This document shows, piece by piece, positions 22,934 to 27,879 of a DNA stretch of 27,879 nt. The stretch comes from JAHDCC01 sp964551835 (GTDB taxonomy: Bacteria > Actinomycetota > Acidimicrobiia > Acidimicrobiales > SZUA-35). The position numbers and the translations under genes are program-made. The notes under the pieces were generated by a model that worked only from the letters and a program-made list of their open reading frames with translations, ran no database searches and had not been told where the DNA came from. Numbering within the stretch: position 1 is the stretch's first letter; the number at the start of each line of letters is the position of its first letter. The stretch is from assembly GCA_964551835.1 (NCBI GenBank), contig CAZKEM010000027.1:1-27879 (forward strand). The letters run 5' to 3'.

Positions 22934-23548
22934 ATGTCACGCTACACCGGGCCACGAGCCAGAGTTTCACGTCGTCTGGGTACCAACATTTTCGGTACCC
23001 AGGGCGAAACCCAAGCGCTAGAAAAGCGCCCCTACCCGCCAGGCGTCCATGGTCGAACTCGTCGACGTGGCAACACCAGTGAATACCTGATCCAGCTTCA
23101 AGAGAAGCAGAAAGCTCGCTTGTCGTACGGGCTCACCGAACGTCAGTTCCGGGTCGTCTACAAAGAAGCTTCGCGACGCGACGGTGTTACCGGCGAAAAC
23201 ATGTTGAAGCTGCTTGAGCTTCGGCTGGATAACGTCATCTACCGCGCCGGTTGGGGATCGACCCGACCGCAGTCTCGACAGTTCGTTTCGCACGGACACG
23301 TGACTGTGAACGGCAAACGAGTTAACATTCCCTCGTATCGAGTTCGCAAGGGCGATGTCATTGAAATTCGTGAGAAGACCCGAGAGAACCCGATTGTTCA
23401 ATGGAACAAGGATGTACTTGATCGGACTCCTCCGCCTTGGCTTGAAGCCAATGGCGAGTACTCCATCAAGGTTTACTCTGAACCGTTGCGAGAGCAGATC
23501 GATATTCCGTTGCGAGAGCAGCTTATCGTTGAGCTCTACAGCAAGTAA
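22934..23548 (+). CDS. rpsD: 30S ribosomal protein S4
   Basis: S4 starts small-subunit assembly and, in E. coli, represses the alpha operon. The 204-residue product starts SRYTGPRARVSRRLGT, lacks the N-terminal zinc cysteines, and has the S4 RNA-binding domain (LELRLDNVIYRAGW, SRQFVSHGHVTVNGKRVNIPSYRVRKGDVIEI). It ends in VELYSK. Its position between rpsK and rpoA is standard. Confidence 0.97.
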   Translation: MSRYTGPRARVSRRLGTNIFGTQGETQALEKRPYPPGVHGRTRRRGNTSEYLIQLQEKQKARLSYGLTERQFRVVYKEASRRDGVTGENMLKLLELRLDNVIYRAGWGSTRPQSRQFVSHGHVTVNGKRVNIPSYRVRKGDVIEIREKTRENPIVQWNKDVLDRTPPPWLEANGEYSIKVYSEPLREQIDIPLREQLIVELYSK

Positions 23549-23590
23549 TACGTCTATAGATTTAACAGAAACCGAAACCGAGGAAACCGC

Positions 23591-24532
23591 ATGCTGGTAA
23601 TTCAGCGCCCTACAGTCGAGCAGCTTGATGACGGTGAGTCCAACTCCGGCTCATTCGCGATCGGCCCTCTAGAGCCTGGCTTTGGTCACACTCTAGGTAA
23701 TTCGTTGCGCCGCACGCTTCTGTCATCCGTACCTGGATCAGCTATCACTACCGTTCGGTTTGATGATGCTCTCCATGAGTTCGACACGATTGCGGGCGTC
23801 GTCGAAGACGTCACCGACATCATCTTGAACATCAAGGACATCGTAGTCTCAAGTGACAGCGATGAGCCTGTAGTTCTTCGTCTAGACGTAAGTGGACCGG
23901 GTGAGGTCACCGCTGGCGATATTGCCTGCCCAACCGGAGTTGAGATTCTTAACCCGGCAGCACCACTAGCCACAATGAACGAAAAGGGCCGAGTTGCCAT
24001 CGACCTAACCGTCGAGCGAGGACGAGGTTGGAGTGCTTCTTCTCGGACGACCGAATCACAGGCGATCGGGATTATCCCAATCGATGCGATCTATAGTCCG
24101 ATCCGACGAGTCTCGCTGTTGGTAGAGCCAACCCGAGTCGAGATGTCGACCAACTTTGATCGCCTCATCCTCGACGTCGAGACCGACGGGTCGATGACGC
24201 CACGAGATGCCTTAGCCTCAGCTGGAGCGACCTTGCGAACCTTGGTCCAACTAGTCGAAGAAATGACCGAAGAGCCTGAAGGTCTGACCCTCGGTGAGGC
24301 TCCAGCCGCCGCGTCGGGCTCTCCTGATCTTGATCTGCCGATCGAAGATCTTGACCTGACCGAACGGCCTCGCAACTGCTTGAAGCGGGCTCAGGTCAAC
24401 ACAATAGGTGAATTGCTAACAAAGAACGAAGACGACCTTATGGCTATTACCAACTTCGGTGATAAATCGCTACGCGAAGTCATTGCCAAGTTGGATGAAC
24501 GTGGGTTGTCGTTGCGCGGAAGTAGATTATAG
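23591..24532 (+). CDS. rpoA: DNA-directed RNA polymerase subunit alpha
   Basis: The alpha subunit dimerises to scaffold RNA polymerase. The 313-residue product has the N-terminal domain with GPLEPGFGHTLGNSLRRTLLSSVPGSAI, then LNIKDIVV and IDAIYSPIRRVS, and an acidic linker at about 235-258. The C-terminal domain that contacts activators and UP elements is intact (DLTERPRNCLKRAQVNTIGELL, NFGDKSLREVIAKL). GAGGA stands 6 nt before ATG 23591. rplQ follows after 2 nt. Confidence 0.97.
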   Translation: MLVIQRPTVEQLDDGESNSGSFAIGPLEPGFGHTLGNSLRRTLLSSVPGSAITTVRFDDALHEFDTIAGVVEDVTDIILNIKDIVVSSDSDEPVVLRLDVSGPGEVTAGDIACPTGVEILNPAAPLATMNEKGRVAIDLTVERGRGWSASSRTTESQAIGIIPIDAIYSPIRRVSLLVEPTRVEMSTNFDRLILDVETDGSMTPRDALASAGATLRTLVQLVEEMTEEPEGLTLGEAPAAASGSPDLDLPIEDLDLTERPRNCLKRAQVNTIGELLTKNEDDLMAITNFGDKSLREVIAKLDERGLSLRGSRL

Positions 24533-24534
24533 AA

Positions 24535-24888
24535 ATGCCAGGACGTCCAAGAAGGTCCCGTCGGTTCGGCGGGTCAGCATCGCACCAAAAAGCAATGATG
24601 GGGAACCTCATTGCATCATTGATTGCAGCCGAGGGAATCGTTACCACCGAGGCCAAAGCCAAAGCTTTGCGCCCAGTGGCCGAGAAACTGATCACGAAGT
24701 CGAAGAAGGGTGACCTTCATAACTTCCGTCAGGTTCTCGCTTACATCCGAGACGTCGAAATGACGACCAAGATGTTCGACGAAATTGGCCCCCGGTATGA
24801 ATCTCGACCCGGCGGTTACACGCGTATCTTAAAGCTCGGTCCTCGTAAGGGTGACAACGCCCCTATGGCCCGCATCGAGCTTGTCTAG
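24535..24888 (+). CDS. rplQ: 50S ribosomal protein L17
   Basis: L17 lies near the tunnel exit. The 117-residue product reads RRSRRFGGSASHQKAMMGNL, IASLIAAEGIVTTEAKAKALRPVAEKLITKSK, and ends GGYTRILKLGPRKGDNAPMARIELV, all diagnostic. It closes the ribosomal part of the operon. A strong hairpin lies 30 nt downstream, inside the first codons of truA. Confidence 0.96.
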   Translation: MPGRPRRSRRFGGSASHQKAMMGNLIASLIAAEGIVTTEAKAKALRPVAEKLITKSKKGDLHNFRQVLAYIRDVEMTTKMFDEIGPRYESRPGGYTRILKLGPRKGDNAPMARIELV

Positions 24889-24910
24889 CCGACTCAGGTA
24901 ACGAGGGTAG

Positions 24911-25714
24911 ATGTCTAGCGCGAACGGCGCCTCGAAGGGCGCCGTTTCTCGCGCTCCAGAGGGCTACAAACGGGTAAAGATGGTGCTGGCCTATAACGGT
25001 GCCGATTTCCGAGGTCTCGCTCCGCAGCCGGAAGTGCGAACGGTCGTTGGACAGCTTGGGCTCGTGCTCCAGCCGTTCGGTGACACGATAGACCTTGTCA
25101 TGTCCGGTCGAACCGACGCGGGCGTCCACGGTTGGGGGCAAGTCTTATCGTTTGACCTACCCAACGCCGCGGATCTGGTCAAAATCCAGAAGAGCGTGAA
25201 TTCTCGCATGGGACCCGAAGTGGTTGTGCGGTCGTTGGAAGAAGCTACCCCCACGTTCCATGCCCGATATGACGCCACCGGAAGGCACTACCGGTATCGG
25301 GTGCTAAATACTGCGGTCGCTAACCCCTTTACCTCGACCGTGGCCTGGCATGTTCCCCAACCCCTCGACACCGATCGAATGAACGAAGGGGCGCAAGCGT
25401 TTCATGGCCAACACGATTTTTCTTCGTTCTGTCGGCGCCCCAAGCAAGACCCAGGCGAAGTTCCTGTGACGTTAACTAGGTCCATTCGGGCAACCCAATG
25501 GACTGAGGTAGCCGACCACGAGCTGCTTTTTGAGATAGCTGGTTCGGCCTTCTGCCACCAGATGGTACGAAGCATCGTGGGCTTCTTGGTGGCCATTGGG
25601 CGGGGCAAGCGCAACCCCGACGAAGTCACGACGGTACAGGAAGCTAGAGATCGAAAGTACGCCGAGCCCTTAGCGCCCCCGCATGGGTTGACCCTGTGGC
25701 ATGTCGACTACTGA
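24911..25714 (+). CDS. truA: tRNA pseudouridine synthase A
   Basis: TruA makes pseudouridine at positions 38-40 of the tRNA anticodon stem. The 267-residue product has the catalytic aspartate D69 in SGRTDAGVHG, YRYRVLN, and the C-terminal AGSAFCHQMVRSIVGFLVAIGRGK motif. The usual aromatic after the N-terminal G in DFxGW is Leu here (DFRGLAPQ). ATG 24911 (GAGGG upstream) adds about 20 residues before the fold. The only later in-frame ATG, at 24980, would cut into the first strand, so 24911 is preferred. A hairpin spans codons 3-15. Confidence 0.94.
   Translation: MSSANGASKGAVSRAPEGYKRVKMVLAYNGADFRGLAPQPEVRTVVGQLGLVLQPFGDTIDLVMSGRTDAGVHGWGQVLSFDLPNAADLVKIQKSVNSRMGPEVVVRSLEEATPTFHARYDATGRHYRYRVLNTAVANPFTSTVAWHVPQPLDTDRMNEGAQAFHGQHDFSSFCRRPKQDPGEVPVTLTRSIRATQWTEVADHELLFEIAGSAFCHQMVRSIVGFLVAIGRGKRNPDEVTTVQEARDRKYAEPLAPPHGLTLWHVDY
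24918..24954 (+). terminator. Strong hairpin at the start of truA (possible terminator or attenuator)
   Basis: AACGGCGCC (24923-24931) pairs perfectly with GGCGCCGTT (24938-24946) around TCGAAG, and an outer GCGCG (24918-24922) pairs with CGCGC (24950-24954). A short T-rich stretch, TTTCT, lies on the 3' side. It sits 30 nt after rplQ and within the first codons of truA. It could end the ribosomal operon transcript, damp truA expression, or simply be GC-rich coding sequence. Confidence 0.5.
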
Positions 25715-25790
25715 GAGGCGCGTTGGTAGATGGGCTTGTGCCAGTAGCGTAGTGTGTTCAGCTACCCGTAGATGTGCTTGACGGTTGAAG

Positions 25791-25807
25791 CTTCGAGGGC
25801 CTCGAAG
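25791..25807. promoter_or_regulatory. Near-perfect palindrome ahead of the isomerase-family gene
   Basis: CTTCGAGG (25791-25798) and CCTCGAAG (25800-25807) are exact reverse complements around one central G. The site ends 14 nt before the GTG start and just before a TATGAT hexamer (25810-25815) that could be a -10 box. This is the usual geometry of a repressor operator, but no cognate regulator is in view. Confidence 0.4.
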
Positions 25808-25821
25808 ACTATGATGTAAGA

Positions 25822-26463
25822 GTGGATATCTACAAGTTTGAGCCTGAAACACTGGTCGACGCGTATCGAACCGTAGGCAACCAGATTGTAGACCTCGTAG
25901 CTTCGATTCCGCCTCAAGACTTGGACGATCCGGCTCTTGGGCCATGGACAACACGCGTGCTCGTTGCGCACACGATGAGATCATTTAGCGGGGTTTCGAG
26001 ATATATAGAAGCTGGTGCCGGGTTATCGCCGAACCTAATCGGGCCTTCCAGCTACTATGTAGCGGCCTTTGAACAGGTCGCATCGAAGGCCGATATCGAC
26101 CATCGGGCTGTCGAAGAGGCCAAACAGTTTGGGAGTGACCTGGCGCGAGCGTGCCGAGCCGCATACGATACAGCGATGACTGTACTTTCAAACTCGACCT
26201 CGGACACTCCGGTAAAGACCCCGTTTGGAGTGCTGCAACTCGACCATTACTTGCCGTCGCGCATCGTCGAGTTGGTAGTGCACGGTGAAGACATCAAGTC
26301 GGCCGTCGGTACGGCCTGCGAACTTGATACCCGGGCGACCGAGATCGCGTCGCTTACGTGCATGGCCGTAGCGCAGAAAAGGCAGATGGGAACCGAGGCT
26401 CTCCTAGCGCTGACCGGCCGTCACCGTCTGCCCGAAACCTTCGATGTCTTTGGTTTCGCGTGA
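25822..26463 (+). CDS. Mycothiol-dependent maleylpyruvate isomerase family (DinB-like) protein
   Basis: The 213-residue protein has the four-helix DinB-like metal-binding fold of the family often annotated TIGR03083. The three metal-ligand positions are recognisable: H50 in WTTRVLVAH, and E150 and H154 in RIVELVVHGEDI, with the same four-residue spacing known for the C. glutamicum enzyme. Members use mycothiol for isomerisation or transfer reactions; the substrate here is unknown. GTG 25822 is the start, with no strong ribosome binding site. The last four bases overlap the next gene (GTGA), tying it to the ketopantoate-reductase-like gene. A palindrome lies just upstream. Confidence 0.8.
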   Translation: MDIYKFEPETLVDAYRTVGNQIVDLVASIPPQDLDDPALGPWTTRVLVAHTMRSFSGVSRYIEAGAGLSPNLIGPSSYYVAAFEQVASKADIDHRAVEEAKQFGSDLARACRAAYDTAMTVLSNSTSDTPVKTPFGVLQLDHYLPSRIVELVVHGEDIKSAVGTACELDTRATEIASLTCMAVAQKRQMGTEALLALTGRHRLPETFDVFGFA

Positions 26464-27479
26464 GGGTTCTACTTGTTGGAGCTGGCGCTATCGGCTGTTT
26501 CGTAGGAAGTCGGCTGGCCGATGTCGACGGGGTCGAGGTGACGTTGGTGGGCCGACCTGGGTTTGTTGATGCTGTATCCACCCACGGTGGATTGCGGGTT
26601 GTGCAGGGCGAAGAAACCACGACGGTATCTTCGGTTACCGCGGTGACCGAACCTGTCGGCGGGGTCGACCTGGTAATTCTGGCGGTCAAGAGTTACGACA
26701 CTGCTTCCGCCGCGGAACAGATAGTGGCCACATGCGGGACAGACGTCCCAGTGTTAAGCGTCCAGAACGGTGTTGGAAACGAACAAACCTTAGCCAATGC
26801 CGGATGTAGACGGGTCCTCGCCGGCAGTCTGACCACACCCGTAAGTGTTCTAGCACCCGGGACTATTCGAATCGACAAGGCAAACAGCGCTGTTGGGCTA
26901 GCTGCGTGGTCGTCGGCTGCGACCCCGGGCGACCTGGACCGTGTGTGCGGTGTGTTTGGACGAAGTGCGTTCGCAACCACACGATACGATGACCCAGCGA
27001 GTCTCAAATGGACCAAGCTCTTGTTGAACATCGTCGGCAATGCAACGTCTGCCATTCTGAATCAGAACCCTGAAGAAGTCTTTGCCGAGCCGTCTTTGGT
27101 GGATCTGGAAATCGGGGCCTGGCGTGAGGCCTTGCAGGTTATGAAGGCATCGGCCATCAAACCGGTAAAGGTAGGCTCATATCCCTTTAACCTTCTTGGG
27201 CCAGCTATCCGTGTTCTGCCCCGATTTGTGATCCGCCCGATACTGCGTAGTCAGGTGATTGGAGGTCGGGGAGACAAGATGCCAAGTCTCCATATCGATG
27301 TCTACGGTGGCCGAGGTCGTAGCGAAGTGGGCTGGCTAAACGGTGCGATTGTGGACCAAGGTGAACAAGTTGGGGTTGAGACTCCGATAAATCGACTTTT
27401 TTCAGAAACCGTTACATCGATGGTTGGCGATGTTGGCGAATGGGACGCTGCTCGTCTTGTCAAGGCCGCGTCGGCATAG
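26460..27479 (+). CDS. Ketopantoate reductase family (PanE/ApbA) protein
   Basis: The 339-residue product starts MRVLLVGAGAIGCFVGSRLA, a Rossmann NADPH-binding loop, followed by VDLVILAVKSYDT and SVQNGVGNE. The C-terminal helical domain has the family lysine in LKWTKLLLNIVGNATSA and GRGRSEVGWLNGAIVDQGEQVGVETPINRL. In the pantothenate pathway PanE reduces 2-dehydropantoate to pantoate, but many paralogues act on other substrates, so I withhold a symbol. I set the start at GTG 26460, which overlaps the upstream stop (GTGA) and directly precedes the Rossmann strand. An in-frame start at 26358 would add 34 residues that are only a shadow of the upstream gene. Confidence 0.88.
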   Translation: MRVLLVGAGAIGCFVGSRLADVDGVEVTLVGRPGFVDAVSTHGGLRVVQGEETTTVSSVTAVTEPVGGVDLVILAVKSYDTASAAEQIVATCGTDVPVLSVQNGVGNEQTLANAGCRRVLAGSLTTPVSVLAPGTIRIDKANSAVGLAAWSSAATPGDLDRVCGVFGRSAFATTRYDDPASLKWTKLLLNIVGNATSAILNQNPEEVFAEPSLVDLEIGAWREALQVMKASAIKPVKVGSYPFNLLGPAIRVLPRFVIRPILRSQVIGGRGDKMPSLHIDVYGGRGRSEVGWLNGAIVDQGEQVGVETPINRLFSETVTSMVGDVGEWDAARLVKAASA

Positions 27480-27502
27480 ACACGGCGGCAGTCGGGTGAG
27501 GA

Positions 27503-27521
27503 GAAGCTAGACCCTAGCTTC
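27503..27521 (+). terminator. Terminator-like hairpin after the reductase gene
   Basis: GAAGCTAG (27503-27510) and CTAGCTTC (27514-27521) pair perfectly around ACC. It begins 24 nt after the reductase stop. No T-run follows, so assignment rests on position and the perfect 8-bp stem. Confidence 0.45.
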
Positions 27522-27672
27522 GTAGTCTGTCGATAGTGACGAGATTTCGAACCCGAAAATTAGGCATCTGACCTGGGAAAAGTGTACCCAAAATGTCGTT
27601 ACCCACAAGTCGTTAACGGCGTACATATGGTCCAGACAGCCCTGTTTGGCTGTTGATTTAGGCACACATCTC

Positions 27673-27700
27673 TTGCCTGGCTATCACTGTTGGGTAAACT
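27673..27700 (+). promoter_or_regulatory. Promoter-like sequence for the right-edge gene
   Basis: TTGCCT (27673-27678) and TAAACT (27695-27700) are separated by 16 nt. They lie about 120 nt before the partial gene at the right edge. The -10-like hexamer is inside the first copy of a tandem repeat, and the second copy supplies another TAAACT at 27713-27718. Confidence 0.35.
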
Positions 27701-27723
27701 ATCCTATGTGGGTAAACTAGCCT
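27692..27723 (+). repeat. Tandem 14-bp repeat GGGTAAACTA(T/G)CCT
   Basis: Two copies start at 27692 and 27710, 18 bp apart, and differ at one base. Spacing close to two DNA turns on the same face suits tandem binding of a regulator. Alternatively they provide two overlapping -10 elements. Confidence 0.5.
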
Positions 27724-27820
27724 GCGGCAGCCTATGGGGAGGCGCCTCGATACGCCGAGTTCGCGAGCCGAGCGTTGGTGTGTCGTTTTATCGGCCAGGT
27801 TGGCATAGAGGTGAGATAGT

Positions 27821-27879
27821 GTGACTGAACGACCTAAAGAAGAAGAGAATTTCTCATTTTGGGATCGGTCGATTGATTC
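27821..27879 (+). CDS. Start of an unidentified gene cut by the window edge
   Basis: GTG 27821 follows GAGGTGAGA (27809-27817) at usable spacing. The visible 19 codons read MTERPKEEENFSFWDRSID and stay open to the edge. The N-terminus is charged and hydrophilic. Nothing identifies the family. It is downstream of a promoter-like pair, which supports it being real. Confidence 0.5.
   Translation, partial: MTERPKEEENFSFWDRSID

Larger units (their letters stand above)
27480..27820. other. Spacer after the reductase gene
   Basis: This gap of 341 nt has no gene I can support. It holds a terminator-like hairpin (27503-27521), a TTGCCT/TAAACT promoter-like pair and a tandem GGGTAAACTA repeat (both listed), then the upstream region of the partial gene at the edge. 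Confidence 0.6.

Noticed and set aside
26358..26459. Longer N-terminus for the ketopantoate-reductase-like protein
   Set aside because: The extra residues are an out-of-frame shadow of the upstream gene; the GTG in the GTGA overlap starts exactly at the Rossmann strand.
1..27879. CRISPR arrays, insertion sequences, integrases or prophage genes
   Set aside because: No spaced direct repeats, transposase or recombinase motifs were seen; the only tandem repeats are the coding ones in the kinase gene and the pair at 27692-27723.

Overview
The window is bacterial chromosome dominated by the S10-spc-alpha ribosomal protein superoperon. The following point to an actinomycete-type bacterium: the order secY-adk-(gap)-infA-rpmJ-rpsM-rpsK-rpsD-rpoA-rplQ-truA, the zinc-binding (type Z) S14, a membrane-anchored PknB-like Ser/Thr kinase, and a protein of the mycothiol-dependent maleylpyruvate isomerase family. 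I would guess an Acidimicrobiia-like lineage because of the moderate GC content and the long tails on L22 and S3. That lineage guess is inference only.

Layout. (1) Positions 1-3985 hold a minus-strand cluster: an isoprenylcysteine-methyltransferase-like membrane protein, a two-Rossmann oxidoreductase broken by two compensating frameshifts, a small membrane protein with a premature stop, and a TauE/SafE permease. The last three are joined by ATGA stop/start overlaps. (2) Positions 3986-5596 are mostly non-coding. They hold an AT-rich stretch with a palindrome, a GC-rich block rich in hairpins, one tiny very hydrophobic 28-residue peptide gene, and a leader with a strong hairpin before rplC. 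(3) Positions 5597-16177 hold 20 ribosomal protein genes and secY on the plus strand, nearly all overlapping or separated by a few bases. rpsJ, which normally precedes rplC, is absent. (4) adk follows with its own promoter-like sequence. (5) Positions 16973-21049 hold a minus-strand signalling block (Ser/Thr kinase, OmpR-type regulator, histidine kinase) lying between adk and infA. In many relatives map occupies that place, and map is not in this window. (6) Positions 21747-25714 hold infA, rpmJ, rpsM, rpsK, rpsD, rpoA, rplQ and truA. infA has no ATG/GTG/TTG start and appears to use CTG behind a good ribosome binding site. (7) Positions 25822-27479 hold a DinB-like metal-dependent enzyme of the maleylpyruvate isomerase family overlapping a ketopantoate-reductase family gene. 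The start of one more gene is at the right edge.

The genes work together as the core of translation (ribosomal proteins, IF1, tRNA pseudouridylation), transcription (RNA polymerase alpha), protein export (SecY) and nucleotide balance (Adk). The inserted kinase block may sense envelope or growth state. The most unusual items are the CTG-started infA, the 28-residue hydrophobic peptide and its structured upstream region, the missing rpsJ and map, and the paired compensating indels in the left cluster.
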